The translations under genes and the position numbers were made by a program. The notes beneath the pieces are model-generated. The model was given only the letters and a program-made list of their open reading frames with translations, ran no database searches and was not told where the DNA came from. From NCBI RefSeq assembly GCF_001766235.1, contig NZ_CP015164.1, forward strand, positions 1,016,001-1,080,000: a DNA stretch of 64,000 bases, given 5' to 3'. The stretch is from Acetobacter ascendens. GTDB lineage: Bacteria > Pseudomonadota > Alphaproteobacteria > Acetobacterales > Acetobacteraceae. Shown here piece by piece: positions 35,842-45,555 of this stretch (the stretch's first letter is position 1; every line of letters starts with the position of its first letter).

Positions 35842-36690
35842 CGGCAATCGGCGGCCGAGGGGACGTGACGGTATCCGTAACATCCGTCGAACCCGCCTAA
35901 CATTCCGTGCGGGGAATCGTCGACGATAAACGCGGGCCGAGCTAATCGGGATGTAGCCGAATTGATCGACAGTCACCGGGGGCGACACGGATCTGACCGG
36001 TCGCCCGCCGCCTCACGCCGCTGGGGCCGAAGCTGGCGTGCCCTGAGGTGGAGATGCCGCTTCGACGGCGGCAGGGTGCGTCTCGCCTTCCGCCGGCTCG
36101 CCCTCGTCCTCGTCGCTGATCCGCATCATCATGCTGTAGTGGGCGATATGACCGGTTTTCTCAAAGACCTGCTCGAACACGCGAAGGTAGCTCTGGACGG
36201 CGTTGTCGTCGGCTGCCAGATAAATGTCGTCGTGCGCGCTGTGAGACCCGTCATTGATCCATGAGAACAGCGAGGCGCAGACTTGGGCGTCGCGACCGGT
36301 GAAGAGCGCGACAATGGCATCCTGTTTCCAGCCGCCGAGGACAACGAGATAGTTCTCGACGATCCGCCGCAGCGTGTTCTGGATGGTGAGGTTGGCGCGC
36401 TCGGAATTGCGCACGTCCTCCCAGAGCAGCTCGTAGGATGTCTTCACCGGATTGAACGCGTAGTGGTGAAGCGACGAGACGTTGTCGCGCTTCCGCACTA
36501 CCCAGAAAGTCTCGTCCCGTCGGCAACCTGAGGCGGGGCGATCCCGATCGTAGCTCACCTCCTTATGAAAGTAGATGTTATGCGTCAGCACAAAGACCTG
36601 CCGGACCGAGCCCTTTCCGGCGCGCACATCGCCGACCACCTTCCGGATGAGCGCGCTGACGATGAACAGAACATCGGAATCTAGGCTCGA

Positions 36691-38355
36691 CGCGGATTTC
36701 TCACACTTGAGGCAATTTCGGGTCATTTTGTAGAATTCAGTCATCCCACAGGAGCCCGATCTGGAATATTGACGATATTCTGCTTCTGGCAGCGGGTTCT
36801 GAACGCAGTGAGGGTGTCACGGCCTGAGAAGGCAGTGTTGGTGGAAGCTATGTGGTCTGTGCACTGTCTGTTTCTTCAGATGGCCTGCCGGAGCCTTCGC
36901 AATCGTGCATGAGCGAGGGCGAATTCATGCTGACAGGGGAACATGTCCGGCATGGACAGGACAATCCGACGGACGCTGAGCGTTACACGTGTCGCGATTT
37001 TGAGCAGTCGTGCGCGTATGGTGCCACAGGTCGCCGTCTCCAGGCTGGTCTGGCCAAGGGCCAGTCTTTGCAGAGCGGTCAGCAGGACATAGGCAGCGGC
37101 CGAGAACCACAGCCGGAGCTGGTTGGCCCGGATGGTGTGGGACGAGGTCCTGTCTGAGAACAGATCCATCTGGCATTCCTTGATGCGGTTTTCCATATCC
37201 CCGCGTGCGCAGTAAATCTGTTCGTAGAGATGGCGGGGGTCGGACATTCCCTGCGGTAGCGTGGTGACAATAAAGCGATGATAGCGGTTGCCGTGGCGCC
37301 ATTCGGCCTTGGCCACGACCCGCCTGCGGCGCGTCCAGCTGTCCTTTGTGATCCAGTCAAAGGAGGCAAAGCCGCGCGCCGCTTTGCCTGTCGTGGCGGC
37401 TTCGTCACGAACCTCAGCGGACAAAGAGGCAATCCGGTCATACAGGCGGGTGTTGCCTGCAAGCCCAAACAGGAAGTCAACGTGGTTGTCTTCGCACCAT
37501 GTCATCAGACTGTCCCGGGCGAAACCGCTGTCCCCACGCACCAGGATACGCACCCGGGGCCAGCGGCTCCTGATCTGCTCCACGATCCGGCGGATGTCTG
37601 CCAGTGCTTCCTTCCCCGGGTCCCTGTCTGCCGTGCGCAGGGTAGCGCTAAGGAGATGGTCCCCGCAGAAGACATACAGGGGAAGATAGCAGTTATGGCC
37701 GTAATATCCATGAAAGGCCCGGCCTTCCTGATGGCCATGGATACGGTCATCGGTGGCATCCACATCCAGAACGATCCGGGCGGGTGCGCGCTCATGCTGG
37801 TCCATGAAAAGCGTCACGAACAGGGTAGCCAGGGCCTCATGATCAGCAATGATGCGGCAGTAACGATCTGCCTGCTGCCCACTGCGCTCCAACCGGTTCA
37901 GCGTGGATTTTCCTGCCAGTGCCGCACAGTTGGCCCGGCTTCCTGACAGACGTCCCGATACCAGACCCATGACAGGATCATGACGTAAAGCGTCATGGTC
38001 ATTAAGGTCTTCATAGCCCAGTGCCAGGCCCATGATCCGCTGACGGACAAGGTCTTCAACCCGGTATTCCACAAAGCCGGGATGCCGCTTATCGCGAAAA
38101 CAGGCAGCAAAGCGGCGGCTGAGCCCCAGAATGTCATCAGCCTGCTTCACCAGAATGACACCGCCATCCGAACTCATGCGACCCCCGTCAAAACGGGCCA
38201 CAACACGCCGTCCACAGGAGGCTGGAAACTCATACGCGCCTGCGCTACACTCTGTCTGCATCGGGTTTTCTTATAGCTTATGAAAATATCTTTTCTACAA
38301 AACAGACTTTTTCATAATCTAACCCGATGTACAACCCTTCTGTGAGATTTCCGCG
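36691..38355 (-). mobile_element. IS1380, copy 2, 1665 bp
   Basis: Standard ends, flanked by TCGA on both sides (36687-36690, 38356-38359). Inserted in the Walker B/D-loop codons of the AAA_13 ATPase gene. Confidence 0.95.
36876..38261 (-). CDS. IS1380 transposase, copy 2
   Basis: 461 aa, complete. Its N-terminal 80 residues carry clustered changes against copies 1 and 3 (QADDILGLS and DKRHPGFVEYR in place of QVDDSLGFS and DERHPAFVEYR), while the rest is almost identical. Confidence 0.93.
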   Translation of the reverse strand: MQTECSAGAYEFPASCGRRVVARFDGGRMSSDGGVILVKQADDILGLSRRFAACFRDKRHPGFVEYRVEDLVRQRIMGLALGYEDLNDHDALRHDPVMGLVSGRLSGSRANCAALAGKSTLNRLERSGQQADRYCRIIADHEALATLFVTLFMDQHERAPARIVLDVDATDDRIHGHQEGRAFHGYYGHNCYLPLYVFCGDHLLSATLRTADRDPGKEALADIRRIVEQIRSRWPRVRILVRGDSGFARDSLMTWCEDNHVDFLFGLAGNTRLYDRIASLSAEVRDEAATTGKAARGFASFDWITKDSWTRRRRVVAKAEWRHGNRYHRFIVTTLPQGMSDPRHLYEQIYCARGDMENRIKECQMDLFSDRTSSHTIRANQLRLWFSAAAYVLLTALQRLALGQTSLETATCGTIRARLLKIATRVTLSVRRIVLSMPDMFPCQHEFALAHARLRRLRQAI

Positions 38356-40017
38356 TCGAGACGGGATCGTCGAACACCACCACCTTATCGGCTGTAGTGC
38401 CTGAGCCGGATGTGCTGCCGGCCAGCATGTGATAGAAGTAGAGGAAGGTGATGAACGACCGCTCGCCTTCGCTCAACGTCTTCGCGGCGTCGGATCCATC
38501 GAGACGAACGATCCGGTACATATCCCCGCGCTCGCTAGCGACGGCCAGCTTGAAGCTGGTGAAGCCGAATGAGAAGAGGATGCGGTTGATCTCGTCAACC
38601 GTCGGCTTAACGCTCGTGATACTAGCTTCCTTGGCCTTCAACTGAGCATCGAGCCGCGCACGCTCGCCCTTCTTTTCTGCGATCTTGGCTTCGAGGCCCT
38701 CGATCATCTTGCCGAGCTTGGTCGCTGACGCGTCGTACGTTGTAAGGTCGGTCCGGCGCTCCTCGACAATGAAGCGCCATACCTGCGAGGTCAGGGTGCG
38801 TTTCGACTTCGACAGGTCACGGATGGTCTCGTTGTATTCATCGATCACGGTGTTCGCCTGCATCAGCAGATCGCTGATCGCGCTCGCGAACTCCTTCGTA
38901 TACTCGAGCGTGATCTCGCTGCTGGGTTCGCGACGCTTCGCTACCAACCACTCGTGGTTGAGTTCGAACGCCGTCTTCAGGGCGTGGTAGCGCTCGGTGA
39001 GTGTCTCCGAATCGATAAACCTGCCAGGCGAGGCCACGAGGACATCGAGGCGATCACACACGGCCTTCGTGGCTGCTTCGTAGCGTGTGGACAGTTGCGC
39101 GATCTCTGCGAGATCCGCCTTATACTGCTCGTCGAAGAATGCGTTCAGATCTTCGATCAGATTCGCCGGGGCAACCTGCTGGCAGAATGGGCACGAGCCG
39201 TCCGCTGCCGCAAGATACTCCACGCCCTGCTTGACCCAGTCGCTGTTGCCCAGCCGACCTATCAGGGCCGCAACGACGACGTCGTCACGGCCGACAATCT
39301 TCCGTCCGAGGATCGCCGACTTTTCCAAGGTGGGGAAGGCGGTGAAGGCGATCGGCTGGATAGCGGCTTCCGGCGGCGTTGCATCCTTAAAGACGGTCGC
39401 GGCGCGCACGATGAGATCCTCAAGGGTGGCGACGTCGGTGTTGTTCTCCGCAGCCTCCTTCAGCACCTTGTCGCAGAAGGCGACCTTGCCATGGCGGTGG
39501 CCGGTCATGGCTTTCTCGAAAACCGCCTTGTGGGCTTGCTGCGATTTCCAGCATGCCTCGTCGAGGAGCGATCGCGCGTCTGCAAGATCCTTACGGCTAC
39601 CTCCCGTGCCATCGTCGCCTTCGAGCTTTTGGCGCAGCCCGCCGATTTCGCGGTCGAGCTTGCCGATCTGCTGCTGCAGGCTCTCGATCTTCTCGACGGC
39701 TTTCGTTGAATCCTCGCCGAGTGTGAAGATGCCCTTCAGCTGCTCTCCGAAGTTGGCTTCGGCGAAATCACGGTTGTAGACGAGTGTCGCTATCGCCCGG
39801 CCGTCCTTCCATGAGACGCTATAGCCGGCACGGACGGCAGGATCGTGGATGGCGCGGGATACAGTGGTCTTCCCGCAGCCATTGTGACCGAAGAGGTAGT
39901 TGATTTTCTTGAGGTCGGTGAGCGTCTCACCTGCGGCTGGATATGTCGCCTCGCCAGCAATCCCAATTAAAGTCAGCATCTACGCCCCCAAGAAATGGAC
40001 TCCCTGGAACTAAGCTA

Positions 40018-41070
40018 GAGCATAATCCGATCAGTCTGGTTCATATCCAGCGGCGGTGAAGCACGCGGCGGCCTGGCGATGAGAGATATCGTCAATTGCT
40101 CCACAGACGGTATTTTGAAGAGCGTCGAGGGTTCGCGGTGCCACCCGTCTGATCCACGCCTTCATTTTGGCGAAGATGTTTTCGATCGGGTTGAAATCAG
40201 GACTGTAGGGCGGCAGGAACAACAACCTGGCGCCGACTGCCTCCACAGCCTCGCGGGCAACGGCTCCTTTATGGGCGGGCAGATTGTCCAGAATGACGAC
40301 GTCTCCCGGTGATAAGGTTGGAACGAGCACCTTGCGGGTATAGGCGGCAAACCATTCGCCGGTCATTGGGCCGTCCAGCATCATCGGTGCTGTCATGCCG
40401 GAGAGGCGCAGCCCGCCGATGAACGTCGTGGTTTTCCAGTGCCCGTGGGGCACGGACATCCGACAGCGCGTGCCCCGTTGTGACCGCCCCCGCAGGCGAG
40501 CCATCTTCGTTGAGACGGCTGTTTCGTCGATGAAGATCAGACGGGTCGGATCAAGGTCAGGCTGGCTGTCAAACCAGGCCTCGCGCTGCTGTGCGACGTC
40601 GGGCCGTGTCTGCTCGCTGGCGTGCGCCGTTTTTTTTGATGGTCATGTCGTGACGGTCGAGACAGCGCCAGATCGTGCTCGGCGCAAAGCGGACACCGTG
40701 TTCCGCTGCAAGTGTCTCCGCCAGTTCGACAAGGGAAATATCGGCCTTTGTTTCAATCGCGGCCAGCAGGAAGGTTGACCACGCTTCAATCCGGTGAGAA
40801 CGGCGATCGCCGCCCTGTTTAAGCGCATGGTCACGACCGCTGGCCTGCCACTCAGCAACCCAGCGGATAACGCTCGACGAAGACACACCAAAACGAACCG
40901 CCGCCGCACGACGGGTCATGCCAGAGGCAACAGCCGCAATCGTGCGGCGGCGAAGGTCAGCAGACAGGGCTCGGGTCATACGGGCCGGCCTCCATACCGG
41001 CACATAGTATGAATCAGATTTCGACCAGTATGGGAATCTTAAAATGAACCTATTAGATCGGATTATGCTC
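40018..41070 (-). mobile_element. IS630-family element, 1053 bp
   Basis: GAGCATAATCCGATC terminal inverted repeats flanked by the TA dinucleotide (40016-40017, 41071-41072), the target of IS630/mariner elements. It lies just upstream of the AAA_13 gene, with only 38 bp between. Confidence 0.9.
40031..41003 (-). CDS. IS630-family transposase in two frames
   Basis: The first frame (41003-40569) has the helix-turn-helix part: SADLRRRTIAAVASGMTRRA, VRFGVSSSSVIRWVAEWQAS and SPTIW-like APSTIWRCLDRH. The second frame (to 40031) has the DDE core: LIFIDETAVSTKMARLRGRS (first Asp), VVILDNLPAHKG (second) and FNPIENIFAKMKAW (Glu). The frames meet at a run of eight A (complement of 40630-40637) and are offset by +1. 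Either this is a programmed shift or a one-base insertion has disabled the gene. Confidence 0.83.
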
Positions 41071-41072
41071 TA

Positions 41073-41342
41073 GCCGTCTGCGCGCCATGCTTCCAGCCGC
41101 ATTCTCCACATGGGTCCGTTCTTGTGCTGGAGGGTTCATGCCAATGACCCTTGCACATGTACGGTAGGACCGTCTGTCCATCGGGTAACGTCTACTTCAC
41201 GTTCCTTGAGCGGACAGGCAGTTCAGAGGGGAAAGGAGAATGTCGGCTGTCAGGCATGAAAACCCGACCTAACCGAGAGGCATATTCGCATTCGTGAACG
41301 CATTACGTCCCACGTCTGATCTGGTCCTGCCGGACTGAGTGT
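41073..41342. other. Intergenic region, no gene seen
   Basis: 270 bp between the IS630 element and the DUF1275 remnant. No frame with family resemblance, no clear hairpin and no RNA motif was found. Confidence 0.5.
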
Positions 41343-42027
41343 TCAATTATCGTCTTGCCCTGCACGTTCTGTTTTCCAGATATCCCGGTATAGAAAGACA
41401 AGGAGCGGGACGGGCCACAGGAACGGAAAACTACCGTGCAGGGCCAGCCCCGTAGCGGCGGCCATCACGCCTGCCAGAAAAGCCCCCCACGAAAGTAGCG
41501 GCAGAAAAATGCTTCCTGCGATAGGGCGAATGTTCCTGTCCGGCGCAATCCATGACGCCATCCATTCCGCAATTCCCGATGCGGCTTTTAACAGGTTTGT
41601 CGTCACGACGATCGTGGGCATGGGCGTGCCGGAGAATTTCGCGATCGTTTCGCCCTGCACGGCCAGAAGCGCCGGAAGCACGAGAAATTCTCCCCAGTAA
41701 CGCAGGGACGATCCCTGAACCGCCTGCGCCAGAACCATGAAGATCGTCATGACCATGACCCCGCAAGCTGGCGACCATAACAGCCGCATCAGGCTGGCCA
41801 GAATAGCGGCAAGAAAAAAATACGCCCAGCACACCCATCAGAAGCAGGCCGTGCTGCCAGTTCCCACTGATAAACGAGGCACCCATATGCGTGGTATTGC
41901 CGGTCATCGCGCCGGCAAAGACACCGCTCAGATCGACGAAACTCAGGGCATCCACATAGCCTGCGACAAGCCCGAGAATGAGAACCCGCCGGGCGGAAAT
42001 CGAGACCGGGAGAAGGGAGGAGGGCAT
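41343..42027 (-). pseudogene. DUF1275 (YoaK-like) membrane protein, one-base frameshift
   Basis: Starts ATG at 42027, overlapping the stop codon of the antiporter gene by one base. The first part, VLILGLVAGYVDALSFVDLS and GAMTGNTTHMGASF, is the DUF1275 signature. At a run of seven T (complement of 41814-41820) the frame is lost. The continuation (FFLAAILASLMRLL, TIVVTTNLLKAASGIAEWMA) is one base off. With six T the protein would be about 227 residues with six or seven membrane segments. The family's function is unknown. It may be a true pseudogene or a slippage-controlled gene. Confidence 0.8.
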
Positions 42028-43289
42028 TATTGCGACCGGGAAGCGATTGACGGATAGAGCCTGCGGGCGACCCGCTCCATGGTCAGACCCTGCACGATGA
42101 TGGTGAACACCACGACACCATAGCAAACAGGCAGTAGCAGGTCGCGCAGGTCTCCGGGTGGTAGGCCAAGCGCCAGAGAAACCGAGATGCCGCCACGCAG
42201 GCCGCCCCATGTCAGGATGCCGAGGACACGGCCCCGCTCCCACTGCCGGAGATGAACCGGCAGGGTGGAGAACAGCACACTCAATGCCCGCACGGCAATG
42301 GACAGCGGGATCACGGCAAGCGTCGCCAGAACCGTGAACAGATGCGGCGTGATCTCCAGTATTTCAAAGCCGATGAGCATGAACAGCAGGACGTTCAGCA
42401 CTTCGTCAATCAGCGTCCATGCAATGTCGAGTTCCTTGCGCGATACTTCATCGAAAATGGAATGGCTGTAGCTGGTTCCGAAGCAGAGACCGGCCACGAC
42501 GACAGCAATCGCACCGGACATCCCCAACTGATTGGCGATGCTGAAGGTTCCGGTCGCCAGAGCCAGCGAGGTCAGCAGATCAATATGCGGGTCACGCTGT
42601 CCCTTGAGCACACGAAGAGCAATCCACCCGGTTATCGCTCCAAGAAGACCACCACCGAGCGCTTCGCGGCAGAAGCTCATGGCAATCTCAGAAGCGCCCA
42701 CCCCTTGACTGTCTCCAGTCGCCAGCCCGATCGTCACACCGAAAATGACGACGCCCACGCCGTCATTGAACAGGCTCTCGCCCGCAAAGACGGCCTGTAG
42801 CGGTCCTGGCAGTCCCAGACGTTTCAGCATTCCCACGACCGAAACCGGGTCTGTCGGAGCGAGGATAGCGCCGAGCACGATGCACCATGTAAAGGGAACG
42901 GCATGGCCCAGCAGCGGGAAAACACACCACGCCGCGACCGCCAGAAACGCCACGGCCAGAACGGTTCCCAGAATGGAGAGAGCGGTCACAGACATCAGCT
43001 TTGCTCGCAGATGCCCGGCATCCACCTGCATGGCTCCCGCAAAAAGCAGCAGCGACAGGGCACCGTTCAGAAGTGCCGCAGGCAGATTGATCGCGCCGAG
43101 TACAGACCGTGGGAGAGCCTGAAGGTCATAGGCCGGGATCAGAGGGTTCAGGATCATGACCAACAGCGAGGTCAGCAATGAGAAGACCAGAACGCCAATC
43201 GTGACAGGAACACGCAATGTGTGGTGGTTGAGAATGCTGAAGCCTGCCGAGAAGGTCAGGAGCAGGGCAAGAAGACTGATTGTATCCAT
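42027..43289 (-). CDS. CPA1-family Na+(K+)/H+ antiporter (NhaP-like)
   Basis: 420 residues with about 12 membrane segments. Diagnostic motifs are LGAILAPTDPVSVVGMLKRL near residues 140-159, the ion-binding FAGESLFNDGVGVVIFGV near 168-185 (the N-D pair of CPA1), and LTWGGLRGGISVSLALGL near 355-372. It exchanges cytoplasmic Na+ or K+ for protons at the inner membrane, relevant for pH and salt homeostasis in an acid producer. It is coupled to the DUF1275 gene by a TAATG overlap. It lacks the long C-terminal cytosolic domain of larger NhaP proteins. Confidence 0.9.
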   Translation of the reverse strand: MDTISLLALLLTFSAGFSILNHHTLRVPVTIGVLVFSLLTSLLVMILNPLIPAYDLQALPRSVLGAINLPAALLNGALSLLLFAGAMQVDAGHLRAKLMSVTALSILGTVLAVAFLAVAAWCVFPLLGHAVPFTWCIVLGAILAPTDPVSVVGMLKRLGLPGPLQAVFAGESLFNDGVGVVIFGVTIGLATGDSQGVGASEIAMSFCREALGGGLLGAITGWIALRVLKGQRDPHIDLLTSLALATGTFSIANQLGMSGAIAVVVAGLCFGTSYSHSIFDEVSRKELDIAWTLIDEVLNVLLFMLIGFEILEITPHLFTVLATLAVIPLSIAVRALSVLFSTLPVHLRQWERGRVLGILTWGGLRGGISVSLALGLPPGDLRDLLLPVCYGVVVFTIIVQGLTMERVARRLYPSIASRSQ

Positions 43290-43420
43290 GGCCTCATCGC
43301 TGGCCGCCCTGGCGCCTCACGTCAAGAAAAACCGGGAATAGTCTGTTATTCGAGAAACTTAACCGGACATTGAATGGCAAAAATGAGGGCGGGAGCTGAC
43401 TTTCTACCAAGAAAGTAAAT

Positions 43421-43714
43421 TCACTCTGTTCGGTTCGAAGCCAGTTCATAAATCTCATTATCGGCTCTCCGGTCAACGGCAATTACATAGATGACGATCC
43501 GTTCGTCGATGACCTGATAAACAAGGCGGTAACCATCTTTCAGAAGCTTGATCTTATAAAACCCTGATAGGTCGCGATGCAGTTCGTTTCCTGGAGAGTG
43601 AGGGTTCCAGATCAGCTTTTCCAGCTTCTTTTCAAATTTCTTACGCACGCTGCCGTCAAGAGCATCCCACTCTCTGAGTGCTCTGTCGTCGAATTCAAGA
43701 CAATACTCTTTCAT
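43421..43714 (-). CDS. relE: RelE-family toxin
   Basis: 97 residues: YCLEFDDRALREWDALDGSV at the N-terminus, LHRDLSGFYKIKLLKDGYRL in the middle and VYQVIDERIVIYVIAVDRR before the end. This pattern fits RelE, the ribosome-dependent mRNA interferase. Basic residues and the Y/R at the C-terminal region of the fold are present (GYRLVYQV, DRRADNEIY). The gene overlaps its antitoxin by 4 bp, the usual toxin-after-antitoxin order. Confidence 0.88.
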   Translation of the reverse strand: MKEYCLEFDDRALREWDALDGSVRKKFEKKLEKLIWNPHSPGNELHRDLSGFYKIKLLKDGYRLVYQVIDERIVIYVIAVDRRADNEIYELASNRTE

Positions 43715-43971
43715 TCGCGATGACGGTTCTTAAGCTCTGCAAAAGTCATACGATGCTTTTGGGCAGGGTTTTTTAGGCGTTCGCGCACAATCTCGATAAG
43801 CTCCGCATCCTCGTCTGTGACAAGCCTCCGCTTGACGGGAGAGCGACCCGTTTCAGCAATATACGCGAGCGTATCGCGCAGTGCGTCAGAAAGTGAAATG
43901 CCTTGAGCCGACAACTTCTTAACTGCGGCTGCCTTCAGCGTTTCATCTACCCGGAATGTAACAGCAGACAT
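43711..43971 (-). CDS. relB: RelB/DinJ-type antitoxin
   Basis: From the ATG at 43971, which has a very strong ribosome site (AAGGAGG), about 86 residues begin MSAVTFRVDETLKAAAVKKL. This is a ribbon-helix-helix DNA-binding start, followed by GISLSDALRDTLAYIAETG, then a charged C-terminal tail that would wrap the toxin. It precedes relE and should autorepress the operon. Confidence 0.87.
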   Translation of the reverse strand: MSAVTFRVDETLKAAAVKKLSAQGISLSDALRDTLAYIAETGRSPVKRRLVTDEDAELIEIVRERLKNPAQKHRMTFAELKNRHRE

Positions 43972-44120
43972 ACAAAGCCTCCTTGCGTGTATGCACATAT
44001 GTATCACAGTTGTTGGTACAAATGAAGCGAAAGATGGTCGATGCTGATGTCTGCATTCGAGAAACCTGATCGGTTGCGGAAACGGCAGAAAAGAGGGCGG
44101 AAGCCGACCAAGGCTCTCCC

Positions 44121-44426
44121 TCAGAAACCAGTTAAAAGTAGATCAATAGCCTGGATGATTTCATCCTGATAAAGAGACAATGACGTCACGACTTTTTTCA
44201 GATCACGGTCAGGTACAGCAGCCATAAACTGTGTCATCATAACGAACGACTGGTCATCGACTACGAAAATCGGATTCAGTCTCTTTGCCGGCCTGGGTGC
44301 CACTTTCTGTGATAAAAGCGGCACCACAATGCGGGTGCCCAACTCGTCAAGCAGGTCTGCCTGCACATCTAAAACGAAACGCGCTTCACCTCGTCCGGCC
44401 AAACAATACACATCAAAACGCGCCAT
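44121..44426 (-). CDS. ccdB: CcdB-family gyrase-poisoning toxin
   Basis: 101 residues: FDVYCLAGRGEARFVLDVQ and DLLDELGTRIVVPLL at the N-terminus, NPIFVVDDQSFVMMTQFMAA in the middle and a C-terminal SLYQDEIIQAIDLLLTGF helix. CcdB ends typically in I-x-x-A-I-D-x-L-x-x-G-(F/I), which is the gyrase-contact segment. Its start abuts the stop of ccdA. Confidence 0.9.
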   Translation of the reverse strand: MARFDVYCLAGRGEARFVLDVQADLLDELGTRIVVPLLSQKVAPRPAKRLNPIFVVDDQSFVMMTQFMAAVPDRDLKKVVTSLSLYQDEIIQAIDLLLTGF

Positions 44427-44672
44427 TCAGAAGTTCCGATAATCCGCCAGAGGAAGACCATTCTTTTCGACATACTGTCGGGATGCTTCAAGAGAGGAGC
44501 GATTTTCTGCGAGCCATTGTTGAGCACGAACCGAAGCGATCGCTGACTTCAACCCCTGTTCGCAGGCCTGCGATATGTTGAGATCAAGCGATCTGGCTTC
44601 TTCGAGTAACTGAGCAGGTAACGTCACATTAGTGGGACGACGTAACGGGCTGGTGGAGTGCACACGAACCAT
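44427..44672 (-). CDS. ccdA: CcdA-family antitoxin
   Basis: About 81 residues from the ATG at 44672: RRPTNVTLPAQLLEEARSL and NISQACEQGLKSAI form the ribbon-helix-helix. RAQQWLAENRSSLEASRQYV and EKNGLPLADYRNF form the toxin-binding tail, where W-x-x-E-N and G-L-P-L are typical of CcdA. Directly followed by ccdB. Confidence 0.9.
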   Translation of the reverse strand: MVRVHSTSPLRRPTNVTLPAQLLEEARSLDLNISQACEQGLKSAIASVRAQQWLAENRSSLEASRQYVEKNGLPLADYRNF

Positions 44673-44821
44673 AGCTTTGATCCTATTTACATGAGAACTG
44701 AAACATAGCACATGTTTATGCACATTTCCATGCGCATATTATCATCTCGCTATATGCCTGCTTTCAGAAAACTCCGGCAATTCCTGTTACGTCTGACATG
44801 AGGCAGAAGCTCATCTTACCC

Positions 44822-45226
44822 CTAACCGGCCGTCCAATCCTCAGATCGCAACCCATCTACCCTCGTAAGTTCTCGTAAGTTTCCAGTCACAACGACAAGC
44901 CCCCTGCTTCGAGCGTGCCCGGCAATCATCAAATCGTATGGGCCGATGACACAGCCACGCTTTTCCAGCTCTGCCCTGATTTCCGCTGTATGGGCTGCGG
45001 CGTCATCATCAAACGGCAAAACAGACAGACGTGCGGCAAAATGCTCAACCTCACGTCGAATCTTTGCCGGATCGTGAGATTTTTCGGCTCCATAGAGAAG
45101 TTCGTAAAGCACGACATCCGAGATGCAGAGCGCCTCGGCGTTATCATTGAAACGCTCACGCAAGCCTTGCGGACGATCACGCAGGACACGAATGCAAAAG
45201 TTTGTATCCAGAAGATAACGAAGCAT
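44822..45226 (-). CDS. vapC: VapC-family PIN-domain RNase toxin
   Basis: 134 residues with the PIN-domain acidic set: YLLDTNFCIRVLRD (first Asp), ISDVVLYELLYGAEKS (Glu), EIRAELEKRGCVIGPYDLMI (Asp) and VVVTGNLRELTRVDGL near the end. PIN nucleases of the VapC type cut tRNA or rRNA with Mg2+. The start overlaps the antitoxin stop (TGATG). Confidence 0.92.
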   Translation of the reverse strand: MLRYLLDTNFCIRVLRDRPQGLRERFNDNAEALCISDVVLYELLYGAEKSHDPAKIRREVEHFAARLSVLPFDDDAAAHTAEIRAELEKRGCVIGPYDLMIAGHARSRGLVVVTGNLRELTRVDGLRSEDWTAG

Positions 45227-45450
45227 CAGAAGCTTTCGCGTTCCTGCATCCTCGGCTGATCACGCTCAGGCAGTGGAGTGCCCGGCGCGGCAAAGAAATC
45301 GTCCCATGCGGCATTTGCAGGTGCGATTATACGACGCGCACCGTCCGGGATGATCACGACGTCTTTCAGGTTGACGTCAAATGCAACCGCTTTGGGAAGA
45401 CGCACGGCCTGGGAGCGATTGGACAGAAAGAGCGTCGTGCGGGTGAGCAT
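45226..45450 (-). CDS. vapB: VapB-family antitoxin (AbrB/SpoVT-type)
   Basis: About 74 residues from the ATG at 45450, which has a GGAGG site 5 bases upstream. TLFLSNRSQAVRLPKAVAF is the swapped-hairpin AbrB-type DNA-binding fold of VapB, and the tail DDFFAAPGTPLPERDQPRM binds the toxin. It is translationally coupled to vapC. Third toxin-antitoxin pair in a row. Confidence 0.9.
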   Translation of the reverse strand: MLTRTTLFLSNRSQAVRLPKAVAFDVNLKDVVIIPDGARRIIAPANAAWDDFFAAPGTPLPERDQPRMQERESF

Positions 45451-45555
45451 CGTAACCTCCATTTGGGATATGCCGACAGTATATCCAAACTCTTGCCGGG
45501 TAACAATGGAATTCGCTCGCAATACTGGCCAGACCATTTTCCCCCAACCCTGCTC

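Larger units (their letters stand above)
36013..39979 (-). pseudogene. AAA_13-family ATPase (PrrC/RloC-like), interrupted by IS1380 copy 2
   Basis: Reassembled, the gene encodes 765 residues. The N-terminal part (39979-38356) has the P-loop INYLFGHNGCGKTTVSRAIH, a long coiled-coil arm (KAVEKIESLQQQIGKLDREI onward), a CPFC zinc-hook-like motif (DGSCPFCQQV) and the signature KTLSEGERSFITFLYFYHML, then VVVFDDPVS. After the IS, SLDSDVLFIVSALIRKV and VFVLTHNIYFHKEV follow (36686-36013), with RIVENYLVVLGG and SWINDGSHSAHDDI. Removing IS1380 and one TCGA restores FDDPVSSLDSD in frame. This is the family of RloC and PrrC, ATPases often tied to anticodon-nuclease phage defence. Without the IS it looks complete. 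A nuclease role is inference only. Confidence 0.83.
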
